Positions 8,930-19,153 are shown, numbered from the stretch's first letter. The stretch: DNA of 64,000 bases from Paenibacillus amylolyticus (GCF_001570725.1 NZ_BCNV01000001.1:2294001-2358000), one strand, 5' to 3'. Program-made: numbers and translations. Notes: a model not told the origin generated them from the letters alone.

Positions 8930-10483
8930 ATGTCAACTAAGAGTATCATGAACACAGCAGGGAACAGCACTTCCTTTACGTTCCCCCGTATCCCTTCAGC
9001 CCGTTCCATTAGATTTTACGGCACGAATAACGTTTACGGGCACGGCGGCACAACCTACGTGGACGTTTTCGATGATGATACGAAGACGTGGGTTAATATT
9101 AAAGCACTGACTGGTAACCCGTATCTGATTAGTACGTTCGGTCTGATGACTTTTACCAAGAGGCCTATATCCGGTGTACGGTGGAGAACTACCGACCACT
9201 GGCACGGTACACATAGTGCAATAGGGGTTACGGTAGATTATCAAGCGTCAGTTGTCGATAGTGTGCTTATGCCCGTATCCATTCACAAGCAGGACATGAA
9301 CTTCTCGGCTCGAATGAGCCATGAGGACGGTCTTCAGGCTCAGTGGAGGATTACCGTAAACGGAGTGCAGAAGTACCCTGCCAGCGGCTACACAACGCTT
9401 ATGAACGTACCTTTTAGTTTCGGTAAAAATCTTCCGCACACGGACTTTGTGATCGGGGCAAATACGGTGGGAATCGAGACACGTGATTCGGGCGGGAACG
9501 TAGAGACATTTACCTACACTGTGACCAAGGTCAATGCGACCCCTACGGTCTCTGCCCAATTGTCATCTAAGTTAATCCACGGGCAGGACGTAAAGCTTAA
9601 TGCTGCTTTCAATGATGCCAACGCAGAGGACACAGTACAGTATAGAGTGCTCCTGAACAATGTGCAAAGATTCCCAAGTTCTGGATTTTCTACTCTCGCA
9701 GCCGTACCTGTACCTCTGGCTATCGTATTTAATAACTCCGACCTTATTGTAGGAACTAACACGATTAGGGTAGAGTTCAAGGATGATTGGGGAGCGTTAG
9801 GTACGTGGTCAGATACAGTCACAAAGCTAAATGCTGTTCCAACACTGTCAGGTAGCATGTCAGGGCTTACCCTTAATGCTGTCATTAATGACACAGACGG
9901 AGATGATGTTCGTTACCGCATACTGATTAACGGGAAGCAAGTGTTCCCTGAAAGTAACTATACTACCTTACTCCATGTTCCTTTAGAGATAAAGTACACG
10001 TTGTCGAGTCAGCAAGTTATAATCGGGAGTAATAACTTGATTCGGGTCGAGTACATGGATTCCCTTGGTGGGGTCGGGGCTTGGGAGAAACCCTTTGTCG
10101 CTGACTTCGCAGGACTCATGTTCTGTGACGAAGCTGAGACTTATTACTCTACCGACTTGGGAGAAATCCTGAAGTACCTTGACTTCGGTACAATCGTGGC
10201 GGGGCAGACAACCAGTGCTGAACGTGTTTTCCTAAAGAACACGCTAGGCTATCCGGTAGAGGAAATCCAGCTTTGGAACACGCAAGGAGAACTCGATGGC
10301 GTAAATGCCAAGGCTGAGATAAGCTACTCGACAGCACCGTTTGAAGCTATAGACATGCTAGAGTTCGCTGACCAGCTAAACCACGGAGAGAAGATTCCGT
10401 TCTATGTTCGGGTTGTCACGAACAGGTTTGCGTTGCACGGTGGGATGTTTGACGTTTACGTTAAGGCAGACCCCGTATTGTAA
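8930..10483 (+). CDS. Phage tail/adhesion protein, shortened paralogue of the preceding gene
   Basis: 517 residues; ATG 8930 has AAGGAGGTGA 5 bases upstream. The N-terminal ~105 residues (FTFPRIPSARSIRFYGTNN, TYVDVFDDDTKTWVNI, SGVRWRTTDHWHGTH) look like a discoidin-type beta sandwich. Three modules follow at ~110-390, each with Y-R-x-L-x-N-x-V-Q-x-F/Y-P and E-x-K/R-D-D/S, homologous to the five in the upstream protein. The C-terminal ~115 residues (YLDFGTIVAGQTTSAE, VFLKNTLGYPVEEIQ, FYVRVVTNRFALHGG) match the last domain of the upstream protein. The two genes are 16 bases apart and plainly arose by duplication with domain loss and N-terminal replacement. A tail-surface role is inferred. Confidence 0.8.
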   Translation: MSTKSIMNTAGNSTSFTFPRIPSARSIRFYGTNNVYGHGGTTYVDVFDDDTKTWVNIKALTGNPYLISTFGLMTFTKRPISGVRWRTTDHWHGTHSAIGVTVDYQASVVDSVLMPVSIHKQDMNFSARMSHEDGLQAQWRITVNGVQKYPASGYTTLMNVPFSFGKNLPHTDFVIGANTVGIETRDSGGNVETFTYTVTKVNATPTVSAQLSSKLIHGQDVKLNAAFNDANAEDTVQYRVLLNNVQRFPSSGFSTLAAVPVPLAIVFNNSDLIVGTNTIRVEFKDDWGALGTWSDTVTKLNAVPTLSGSMSGLTLNAVINDTDGDDVRYRILINGKQVFPESNYTTLLHVPLEIKYTLSSQQVIIGSNNLIRVEYMDSLGGVGAWEKPFVADFAGLMFCDEAETYYSTDLGEILKYLDFGTIVAGQTTSAERVFLKNTLGYPVEEIQLWNTQGELDGVNAKAEISYSTAPFEAIDMLEFADQLNHGEKIPFYVRVVTNRFALHGGMFDVYVKADPVL

Positions 10484-10506
10484 CGCACCACCTAATAATT
10501 ATGAAG

Positions 10507-10537
10507 CCCTCCCACCTATAATGTAGGGGAGGGTTTC
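10507..10537 (+). terminator. Intrinsic terminator with -10-like motif in its loop
   Basis: CCCTCCC (10507-10513) pairs with GGGAGGG (10527-10533), followed by TTTCTTA. The 13-base loop contains ACCTATAATGTA (10514-10525), the motif repeated elsewhere in the phage gaps. Confidence 0.65.
10514..10525 (+). promoter_or_regulatory. Putative phage -10-like motif
   Basis: ACCTATAATGTA, 61 bases before the start of the giant fibre gene. It matches the motif at 2967, 4362 and 19154. No clear -35 is seen. Confidence 0.35.
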
Positions 10538-10585
10538 TTAATAAGTTCGACAATTCCAATACAATGGGAACGGAAGTGATTTTCA

Positions 10586-13500
10586 GTGGCAAGTCTTACA
10601 GCTTATAAGTTTACCAATGCAGGTGGCACTGGACGGACGGGCGGTTCTCAGGCTCAGTTTGACTCGGCATATAAAAATACTAATCTCGAAGGCAAGGTTA
10701 CAACTTATTCAGGTATTCAGAGATGGGTAGTAGCAGCTTCCGGTACGTACCAACTTGAAGCTTGGGGCGCACAAGGAAGCGGAGGTAACGGTAACACTAC
10801 CATTGGCGGTAAGGGTGCTTACTTAAAGTCTGAAGCGTACTTAAATGAAGGAGAAGTCCTCTATATCTTAGTCGGTCAGGCAGGTACGTACAACGGCGCT
10901 TCTGTGAGTGACGGTTCAGGCGGCGGCGGTGGCGGTGCTTCTACAATCGCAAAGCAGTTGGAAAGCGGCGCATACACCATGACCCTATCCAGTTTGAGCG
11001 GTACGAAATTAACCCCTTTACTTGTTGCGGCAGGCGGCGGTGGCTCAAATGACGGTAGATACCGTAGTCCTATTAACGGTTTAGCAGGGGCATGGACGAT
11101 GTACGGAGCGCCAGCATCCAACGCCAACAACTTCACTGCATCGTTTCTTAATGGAGCAGTAGGTGGCACTTATACCCGTGGGGGTAGTACAGGTAACGGC
11201 GGCTTCGGCGGCGGCTCGGTAGCGGACGATAACCAAAGTCCTGGCGGCGGCTGGCATCAAGTAAATTTCCAAGCATATTCTTACTATGCGGGTACAGCCA
11301 CAGGTACAAGCGGCACTCGCACAGGACAAGGCGCAGTAACTATAACAAAGCTGAATACTCCACCAGATATAGTAGGTAATTTGGAAGACGGGCATCTGGT
11401 CAAGGCGACTATTAGTGATGCTGAGGATCACGATGCCTGTTACAGGATCCTAGTTAACGGAGTTCAAGCTTTTCCTAACCCTAGCGAGAAGGTTTGGACT
11501 GAATTTGCCCCTACACCTATAGCCATTGAATTTGATATCGCAGGAATTGTCCCTGCAACCAGCGGCAGTAATCTAGTAACAATTGAGCATAAGGATACTG
11601 AAGTAGGTGTTCCGTTAAACCTACTTATCCCTAAGTTCAATATACCTTCTATAGTTAACGCCAAGATACCTGACGACATTGGCGGGTCTATCGAAGTCCT
11701 TGAGAGAAGTGACTACAGTGGTTCGGTAGATATCTACACGCCGAACAAGTGGTACGGTGGCGGCTATATCATCAATGACCAATCAACGGAACTTAACTGG
11801 AACAGGGGTTCTATATCTGCTGGTCAGTGGACGGACGTAATCGGGGCAAGTACCGTAACGGCAACGTACAAATACCCTATACAGTACGTTCAAGGAACAC
11901 CAATCGAATTAGAAGTCAACTATAATGTAGCATCGTACGGGTCGAACTATTACGCTGAACTAAACATGGGTCTCCTTCACATTTACTTTCACCGTGATTT
12001 GGATGACTTTATTCAGGTTCGTAGCGGCTCAGGCTGGATTAAACACATTGTGGGGGCTAACTTTACGAAAGGTAACAATGTATGGAAGCTGATTTACGGT
12101 AAGGAAGGCGATTATGAAGTGTACCGGAACGGTTCTCTTGTCGTAACAGGCAGAGCAACACTACCTCCGACAATGACCGTAACGCCTACGTCCACAATCA
12201 ACAATGAGCAGGTTTTCATTGATTACTTTACTGTTAGGATTATCCCTTACGGGCTGTATGACGCACGTTCTACTGTTTATCCTTTGTTCCGTTCCGACAA
12301 GGACACGTACTACGAAGTAGTGAGCGACTACGGCTACGACGACCAAAGATACCTGACATTCAACGGAACGAACACAGAAATCACGTTTGCTAAGGATTGG
12401 GGCACGACAGGGCAAGGCATCGATCCAATTACCGTAGAGGGCTGGTTTTGGCTCGACGGTGGTAGGACAACTCACTGTATTTGGGGTCACAACACTGCGG
12501 CGGGCGCTAATACACTCCTGCTTGGGGTTTGGGGCGGTCAGTACAACATTGATACGAACAACGGAATGGCTACCACCTATGGCGACAAGACTTTCTCCCT
12601 GTACAACCAGTGGGTACATCTTGCGTTCTCTATCAACGGCGTAGTCGCTTCCATTTACGAGAACGGTATTCTTAAATGGGAAGGCGTAGTCGGGGCAAGA
12701 GGTACTTACAACCGTAAGCCGCAGATAGGTCAGGATTATGATACAGCGACAAAGACTGACTACTTCAAAGGGCGGATGCGTGACTTCCGTGTTTGGAACG
12801 AAGCGAGAACGCAAGAGCAAATAAGTTCCCACATGAATACATTGGTTATGGGCATCGAGCCGCATTTGATGGTCAACCTCCTGCTGAATGACGGCTCAGG
12901 TTCGATTGCTCAAGACAAGACACGTAGAGACTATGACGGGACTATCTTGGGTACACCAGTTTGGGGCGGCGACTACGCCTACACCCACAAACTCCGTTCA
13001 TCCATTAATGTTGTATGGCGTGGCAACGATTCTCTCTACAGTAGCTTGACGGTTAACACTAACGTCAACTATATGAAAGAGTTCGTTAACCCTGATAATA
13101 GGGTAGATATTACGCCTGTAATGACAGCGGACACCACTGGCGCTTACAAGACCGTAGCTTCTACCTACCTTAATGCTACCTACCCTGCTTTCAAAGCCTT
13201 CAACCATGTTGTCACAGGCACAGGAGATTCATGGATAACTCCTGTAGCCAACCTGCCTGCATCATTGGGCTTCTACTTCCCTGAAGGAGAACTTAAGCAG
13301 ATAGCAGGGTATGCCATCAACATAACTAGGGGAGTAACTGAAGCCCCTAAGAGTTGGACAATCGAAGCATCCTATGACCGTGGGGCTACTTGGAAAGTTA
13401 TTCACGAAGTGGTCGGAAACGTTAGGACAGCAACAGGGTGGCAGTACCACACCATCCCTGCTCAGTACGAAGGGTACAACGTAGTACGTATTAACGTGAC

Positions 13501-16500
13501 CGAAAACAATGGTAGTACCTCGTACCTGAGTATAGGTGAAATGTACTACTTTGCTTCTGAATACCTCTACGGATATCTACTTCCATCGAGCATCTTCATC
13601 CCTGAGAGGAACAACCTCTCCGGCTGGTTGTACGCCAACACAGGCATCTCCTATGACGGAAGCAAGTGGGGCAGTGAGAGAACATCCTATATCACCGCAC
13701 GGCAAGGTGTTAACAATGACATTAAAGCCCGTGTCGCTGTAGCACTAGGCAACACCGCAATCGGTGAGATTGAGATTATCGGATTGCTTCATAACGGTAT
13801 ACCATCTTCGATACAGGTAAACGAGGTAAAGGAGATTGAAGGAAGTCTAAGGGCTAGGCAAACTGAGTTCGATGAAGTAGACGGTAGCCTGACCGTTGTG
13901 AGACACGACAACTCTGAAATATCGGGGTGGATTCAAACAAGGTACGACAGAGATTTACCTGCTTCCCTGAAGATTCGAGCGGGGAACAAAATGTTGGCTT
14001 TGGTCAACATCGCACAGCCGCTATCGACAACGGTGAAATTCAATCCGGTTCGAGACGCATTCATTCGTTCAGCGTTGCCTAAAATCAACTACGGCAGTGA
14101 GCAATCTTTGGTGGCTGGCTACGGAGCATCAAGAAATGAAGTTTACAGGTCACTCCTTGCATTCGATGTTGCGCATGTAGTGGACTTGGTTGAAGGGTTT
14201 GAAGTATCCAAGGCTGAACTGAGATTCAAGTTTGCGAAGGGTTCTGCGAAGCCTACGAAAGACATGAGACTGCACACAGCCCTTGCTAAGTGGACAGAAC
14301 TTGGTGTTACGTGGGATAACAAACCTGAGATGGGCGAAGAGGTAGAAGGGGCGGGTACGTACACCGTCAACGAAGCCGATGCTTATATCGCATTCAACCT
14401 TACTGACCTAATTGTCAGTAAGAGGGAAGAGAAAGACCCAAGCGTAAATCTCTATCTGAAAGCTGTGGAAGAGATTGGACAGGCCCTTTACTTCTACTCG
14501 AAGGAGATGGGAGTCGATTACGCTCCTGAGTTGGTCGTAACCTATATTGACTACCGTATTTGGAGTTTCGACAAGTCGGAGATTACGGCAAGTATCTACC
14601 CTAAGAAACGTGCCAACAAAGACTTGAAGTCAAGCCTGACGGTTAAAGGTGTGGCAGGAGACACGAATTTACCTTCCTCCTTGCATGTACTACAGCCGGG
14701 GGAACGGGAAAGTAGCATCGCAGTTTCTCGACCTGATTACCCAATGTCTATGGAGATTAGGCAGTCGGATAAGCACGTTATCGACTCTAGCCTGACCATT
14801 CGAGAGGTCGGTATCTACGACTTCGCAGACGGTAAAATCATGGTCTCTCAACCTATGATGCACGGCTCGATTATCGTACCTCACCATAAGGATATGCCTT
14901 CCAAGCTGACCGTAAGGCTTGATGGCTACGCTGAAATTTTCACTTGGCTGACGGCTAACCAACCTGCCTTGTTCTCAACTATTAGTGTAATTCCTTACAT
15001 TGATTGGACGGGGTCAATTACAGTACGGCGTTCGGGTGAAAGTGAAATCGACGGCAGTATCACAGTAAGCACTCCTGATAGAGTCTGTACGATTTACGTT
15101 CCTTACATGGAGGACTTGGCTTCAAGCATTACGGTCAAGACTGCCATAGACCAAGACACGCCATCGGTGCTAATGGTATCAAGGGACTTCATCTACAACT
15201 CGGTAGAAATTCTGAACAGGTACGAAAAAACATCTAGGATTCGAGTCAGAGGTAAAGACGACTCGGGCATTGGCGGGGAAATCAACGTATCGTGGGGTCG
15301 CATCCCATCGAGCATCTTCGTAAGAGGACGTTCCGATATCCCGTCCACCGTAGCGGCTCGTAGAGAAGATTTTAGTGAGATTGACGCAGTAATCATCGTC
15401 AGCAGACCGGATTGGGTGGGGTCGATTCAACCAAGAATCCACACTGACCTGCAAGGCTCGGTAAGCGTAAGACGTGGTAAAGACGAAGACCTCACAGGTA
15501 CTATTTACGTACTGGCTAGGAAGAACCTTCCTTCCAAGCTTGATGTAGTCGGGGCGAACATGATTCCTTCGAGTATACACGTGCTCTCAGGCTACCTGAA
15601 GTCCAGTATCCTCGTTCCGTTGTACGGCAACAGCGAAATACCTTCCAGCCTGTTACCAAGGCTTAGAGGGGCTTTTGATATCGCTTCAAACATCTTCGTA
15701 GTGTCGAACTCCAATCTACCATCGGACGTGACCGTGAGACGTACTGAAGTCTCCGACATTCCTACTCAGATTGTGGCAAGGAAAAACGATGACAGCGAGA
15801 TTCCTTCGACCATCAACACGATGCAGTACAGCTTGTTGGCGAGTAGCATCACAGCTAGAAGAGAAGCGACAGGAGACGTTCCATCGTCGGCATACGTACT
15901 CCATCACAAAGACATTACGGGTAGGATCTTCGTAAGAGGGTATGTATCCCTGCCGTCCGGTATCTTGGTTACGATTCCTGCGGTCACTGATTTACCAGCC
16001 AGCATCTATCCTAAATCAAGGGAAGTAAGCGATATCCCTACAGGGCTTGACGTTAAGTTCCGTGGAAACAGCGACCTGAAAGCAAGCGTGGGCGTTCCGT
16101 ACACAGGACGAATGAAAGCCATCGTAGACGTAGTTCCTCCGAAGAGAACGACACACGTTGCAACGGCAGTTAAAGACTCGTATATCCGTGAGGGTATCCC
16201 GACACTGAACTACGGTGCAGAATCATCTCTCGTAATCGGCAACAAGGTTAGCGGCGGCGACCGATTCAGAACCCTCTTGCACTTTGATATTAAGGACGTA
16301 CCACTCAACCAAGATATCGAGAATGTCGTCCTGAAGCTTCACTACTCTCCATCAAGTCCAGCACCAACTAAGAAGTACCGTGTGATTGTAACCGGAGACT
16401 TTGATGAATACGGCGTAACGTGGAGAAACCAACCGTCCGTGGTTGGCGAAGTTACTCTCGACAGCGGCAACTACGCAGTCAACAGTCCAGAACACTTTAT

Positions 16501-19102
16501 CACGTTTAACATTACAGCGTTCGTAAAAGATGCGTACCTGAATCGTAAAACTGACTTGAGGTTCTACGTAGTCCCTATGGACGAGACTGAGGGCGGGGAG
16601 ACTTGGTACTTCTCACGGGAGTCTGGAAAGGACGTTGCTCCAAAGGTTGAGGTTACTTACTTCGACAGCAGTCCGGTAAGCTACGGACGCTCAGAAATGC
16701 CTTCCTCCATCGGGGTAATCAGTTCCTTTGTCAAGCACGACATGCCATCGAAGATTAAAGTAGTTCCACCGCTGGATTGGATTTTGGTTGACAGACCAAA
16801 CCTCACTCTCCACGCATGGGATAACGGCGGTCAAGACGGTGACATGGTAAACATCTACATCGTCAATAGTAAGTACCCTGAGCGTAAGTTGCTCAAGGAA
16901 AACTGGCTCATGCACATCCCTGCTAACATCACTCTCACGGACTACCTTGACATTGAGTTAGAAGAAGGCATGAACACCATCTACTACGAAGGTGTATCGA
17001 ACGGTGGCACAGGTTCTCCGCTCACATCTGCTATCAGGTGGCAAGAGTATGGAAGCAGAAACCATAACGCAACATTCCCACCTCTCATGGTGAAGGATGG
17101 CGCAGGTAACTGGATTCCAAGAACCAGCAACGAGTTTGAAGCCAGCATTGCCGCAAACGTGGGCACTATTGTCAATGGAAGATGGCAAGACCCTAAACCT
17201 TATCACACATGGAAGATTGTACGACCTGCTCACAGAAGCGTACCTTCCAGCCTTGAGGTTACACGGAACAACTGGTTAGAGTCAGCTATTACAGTGTCCG
17301 CTCCTAATAGACAGAGTAGTGTTACTGTCCAGCGTAGCGACCTGAGCGAGATTCCATCGAGTATCAATGCAAGAAGCATGAACTTTACAGAGATGGTAGG
17401 TTTGATTGCGGTATCGAGACATGACCTTGGCAACTCGATTTATGTCAAGGAAAGATTCGACATTCCGTCCTCGATTCGACCACGGGTAGTAGGGGATGCA
17501 GAACTGCAAACGTTCATCACCGTCTCTAGGGGTGACATGGGCGGCTCGGTAGAAGTAATTCCTGCGAACAGCTTGCCTTCCAGCATCACCGTAAGGGTTG
17601 GAGAAGACTTCGATATCTTAGCTACGATTGCAGTAAGTAAGCCTGACATTGATGGATCAATCAGCATTCTGGAACGGAATGACCTTCCTTCCAACATCAT
17701 TGTCTCGACGACAATCGACAAAGATATCCTTGGCGTTATTATCGTAACCAAGCCTGACCTTGCGTCAGAGGTTTACGTTCTAAATAGATTCGGCATTCCA
17801 TCAGTTATCGGAGTTCCTTTCAACGAAGAGGATACGCTGGCGGGAAGCATCGCAGTCAGTCGTCCAGACCTAACCACAAGCATCCATGTATCATACAGAG
17901 ATGACCTTGAAGGTAGCATTAAGGCACGGGCGAAGGGAACAAGCGACATTCCTTCCACTATCTACGTTCGTGACCGTTACGATAAACCATCTCGCCTTGA
18001 TGTAATTGGGGCAAGTATGTTGCCGTCCAGTATCCAAGTCCTCTCCGGTTGGCTGGCTAGTACAATCAAAGTACCGACGTACAAGCAGGAAGACCTTGAC
18101 AGTGTAATCACGGTACGCTTGTCGAGTGAGGGAAACATTGAATCGGGCATCAGCGTCACACACCGATTCGATACGCCGTCAACGGTTGTCGTAAGAAGGG
18201 AAGAAGACAGTGATTTAGATGGAAGCCTGATGGTTCGTAGAACTGAATGGGCTGAAGCACCATCGACAATCTTTGTTCGCCAGTTGCATGACACGCCGTC
18301 CACGGTTGTAGCTAGACAGTCTGATCTGCTTGACATTCCTGCGAACCTGTGGGTACTCGAACGGGGCGACATGCCAGCAACAGTTTACGTGCGGTATCGC
18401 TCGGACTTGACCGGAAGTATTAGGGTAAGACGTAACGACTTAATCAATCTACCTGCAAGTGTTCACGCACGGGGTAGAATGGTTAACAACTTGCCTTCGG
18501 ACATTAACGTGATGTTCAGAGGAAACTCTGACATTAAATCATGGATTGCCGTACCACCCCACAACAAGATGACGGCTAAGATTGTCATTATCCCTGTGGG
18601 TGACTCGAACATTGAGTGCTCCATCACCGTCCGTCAGTCTGAGGATGGCGACCTGCTTTCGAGCATCGCAGTCAGAAGAACAGACAGCTACGATATGGTC
18701 AGCATTATCACCGTAAGACGTTCCGACGACAGTGACATTCCTTCTACGATTGACGTTTGGGAGAAGTCCCTGTTACCTTCTGAAGTAGCCGTAAGGCGCA
18801 CAGAGGTTAGCGACCTGCCTTCCTTCATCACCGTACATGAAGTGAGTGACCTGCCAAGTACCATTACGGCGAGACGCGCAGATTGGGATGATATCCCAAG
18901 CACCATCATAGCTAGCCAGTTTGGTGAGAGTGACCTGGCGTGCTCAATCACCGTTGCTCAAACCATAAACATCGACCTCCCAAGTACAATTGACGTTTGG
19001 CATTTTAGAACCATCCCTTCCACTGTTTATGTATTGTATCATGCTGACGTTAACGGCTCTATTGAGGTAATAGCTGACTACGGATACTGCTTCATCATGT
19101 AA
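10586..19102 (+). CDS. Giant phage adhesin/tail-fibre protein: glycine-rich, LamG, discoidin, two DNRLRE domains and a long SSI-V repeat array
   Basis: 2,838 residues from GTG 10586, with GGAAGTGAT just upstream. In order: 1-250 glycine-rich domain of the ALK/LTK type (GTYQLEAWGAQGSGG, LYILVGQAG, LLVAAGGGG); ~255-345 one copy of the module found in the two preceding proteins; ~430-550 concanavalin A-like domain; ~590-780 LamG-like domain (VEGWFWLDG, WVHLAFSING, DFRVWNEARTQEQ); ~850-990 discoidin-like domain (KSWTIEASYDRGATW). Two DNRLRE domains follow at ~1148-1325 and ~1854-2028 (RDAFIRS, NYGSEQSL, GVTWDNKP; DSYIREG, NYGAESSL, GVTWRNQP). Most of the rest is short repeats of 12-14 residues, consensus P-S-S-I-x-V-x-x-R-x-D, with one inserted beta domain near 2064-2200. 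The gene is intact over 8.5 kb. It is probably the main host-binding fibre; ligand unknown. Confidence 0.85.
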   Translation: MASLTAYKFTNAGGTGRTGGSQAQFDSAYKNTNLEGKVTTYSGIQRWVVAASGTYQLEAWGAQGSGGNGNTTIGGKGAYLKSEAYLNEGEVLYILVGQAGTYNGASVSDGSGGGGGGASTIAKQLESGAYTMTLSSLSGTKLTPLLVAAGGGGSNDGRYRSPINGLAGAWTMYGAPASNANNFTASFLNGAVGGTYTRGGSTGNGGFGGGSVADDNQSPGGGWHQVNFQAYSYYAGTATGTSGTRTGQGAVTITKLNTPPDIVGNLEDGHLVKATISDAEDHDACYRILVNGVQAFPNPSEKVWTEFAPTPIAIEFDIAGIVPATSGSNLVTIEHKDTEVGVPLNLLIPKFNIPSIVNAKIPDDIGGSIEVLERSDYSGSVDIYTPNKWYGGGYIINDQSTELNWNRGSISAGQWTDVIGASTVTATYKYPIQYVQGTPIELEVNYNVASYGSNYYAELNMGLLHIYFHRDLDDFIQVRSGSGWIKHIVGANFTKGNNVWKLIYGKEGDYEVYRNGSLVVTGRATLPPTMTVTPTSTINNEQVFIDYFTVRIIPYGLYDARSTVYPLFRSDKDTYYEVVSDYGYDDQRYLTFNGTNTEITFAKDWGTTGQGIDPITVEGWFWLDGGRTTHCIWGHNTAAGANTLLLGVWGGQYNIDTNNGMATTYGDKTFSLYNQWVHLAFSINGVVASIYENGILKWEGVVGARGTYNRKPQIGQDYDTATKTDYFKGRMRDFRVWNEARTQEQISSHMNTLVMGIEPHLMVNLLLNDGSGSIAQDKTRRDYDGTILGTPVWGGDYAYTHKLRSSINVVWRGNDSLYSSLTVNTNVNYMKEFVNPDNRVDITPVMTADTTGAYKTVASTYLNATYPAFKAFNHVVTGTGDSWITPVANLPASLGFYFPEGELKQIAGYAINITRGVTEAPKSWTIEASYDRGATWKVIHEVVGNVRTATGWQYHTIPAQYEGYNVVRINVTENNGSTSYLSIGEMYYFASEYLYGYLLPSSIFIPERNNLSGWLYANTGISYDGSKWGSERTSYITARQGVNNDIKARVAVALGNTAIGEIEIIGLLHNGIPSSIQVNEVKEIEGSLRARQTEFDEVDGSLTVVRHDNSEISGWIQTRYDRDLPASLKIRAGNKMLALVNIAQPLSTTVKFNPVRDAFIRSALPKINYGSEQSLVAGYGASRNEVYRSLLAFDVAHVVDLVEGFEVSKAELRFKFAKGSAKPTKDMRLHTALAKWTELGVTWDNKPEMGEEVEGAGTYTVNEADAYIAFNLTDLIVSKREEKDPSVNLYLKAVEEIGQALYFYSKEMGVDYAPELVVTYIDYRIWSFDKSEITASIYPKKRANKDLKSSLTVKGVAGDTNLPSSLHVLQPGERESSIAVSRPDYPMSMEIRQSDKHVIDSSLTIREVGIYDFADGKIMVSQPMMHGSIIVPHHKDMPSKLTVRLDGYAEIFTWLTANQPALFSTISVIPYIDWTGSITVRRSGESEIDGSITVSTPDRVCTIYVPYMEDLASSITVKTAIDQDTPSVLMVSRDFIYNSVEILNRYEKTSRIRVRGKDDSGIGGEINVSWGRIPSSIFVRGRSDIPSTVAARREDFSEIDAVIIVSRPDWVGSIQPRIHTDLQGSVSVRRGKDEDLTGTIYVLARKNLPSKLDVVGANMIPSSIHVLSGYLKSSILVPLYGNSEIPSSLLPRLRGAFDIASNIFVVSNSNLPSDVTVRRTEVSDIPTQIVARKNDDSEIPSTINTMQYSLLASSITARREATGDVPSSAYVLHHKDITGRIFVRGYVSLPSGILVTIPAVTDLPASIYPKSREVSDIPTGLDVKFRGNSDLKASVGVPYTGRMKAIVDVVPPKRTTHVATAVKDSYIREGIPTLNYGAESSLVIGNKVSGGDRFRTLLHFDIKDVPLNQDIENVVLKLHYSPSSPAPTKKYRVIVTGDFDEYGVTWRNQPSVVGEVTLDSGNYAVNSPEHFITFNITAFVKDAYLNRKTDLRFYVVPMDETEGGETWYFSRESGKDVAPKVEVTYFDSSPVSYGRSEMPSSIGVISSFVKHDMPSKIKVVPPLDWILVDRPNLTLHAWDNGGQDGDMVNIYIVNSKYPERKLLKENWLMHIPANITLTDYLDIELEEGMNTIYYEGVSNGGTGSPLTSAIRWQEYGSRNHNATFPPLMVKDGAGNWIPRTSNEFEASIAANVGTIVNGRWQDPKPYHTWKIVRPAHRSVPSSLEVTRNNWLESAITVSAPNRQSSVTVQRSDLSEIPSSINARSMNFTEMVGLIAVSRHDLGNSIYVKERFDIPSSIRPRVVGDAELQTFITVSRGDMGGSVEVIPANSLPSSITVRVGEDFDILATIAVSKPDIDGSISILERNDLPSNIIVSTTIDKDILGVIIVTKPDLASEVYVLNRFGIPSVIGVPFNEEDTLAGSIAVSRPDLTTSIHVSYRDDLEGSIKARAKGTSDIPSTIYVRDRYDKPSRLDVIGASMLPSSIQVLSGWLASTIKVPTYKQEDLDSVITVRLSSEGNIESGISVTHRFDTPSTVVVRREEDSDLDGSLMVRRTEWAEAPSTIFVRQLHDTPSTVVARQSDLLDIPANLWVLERGDMPATVYVRYRSDLTGSIRVRRNDLINLPASVHARGRMVNNLPSDINVMFRGNSDIKSWIAVPPHNKMTAKIVIIPVGDSNIECSITVRQSEDGDLLSSIAVRRTDSYDMVSIITVRRSDDSDIPSTIDVWEKSLLPSEVAVRRTEVSDLPSFITVHEVSDLPSTITARRADWDDIPSTIIASQFGESDLACSITVAQTINIDLPSTIDVWHFRTIPSTVYVLYHADVNGSIEVIADYGYCFIM

Positions 19103-19109
19103 GATGAAA

Positions 19110-19144
19110 AGCCCCTCCCATTACTAGGTAGGGGTTATTTTTTA
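19110..19144 (+). terminator. Intrinsic terminator
   Basis: A CCCCT / AGGGG stem with flanking imperfect pairs, followed by a run of six Ts, directly after the stop of the giant fibre gene. Confidence 0.7.
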
Positions 19145-19153
19145 GGTAAAATT

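Noticed and set aside
11081..11431. Long open frames on the minus strand opposite the phage genes (for example 12161-12865)
   Set aside because: They lie opposite strongly coding + frames, lack ribosome binding sites and show low-complexity or Cys/Arg-biased composition.
13560..19090. Dense short repeats that might be a CRISPR array or tandem DNA repeats
   Set aside because: Repeats are at protein level within one intact frame; the DNA is divergent, there are no constant repeats with unique spacers, and no cas genes.
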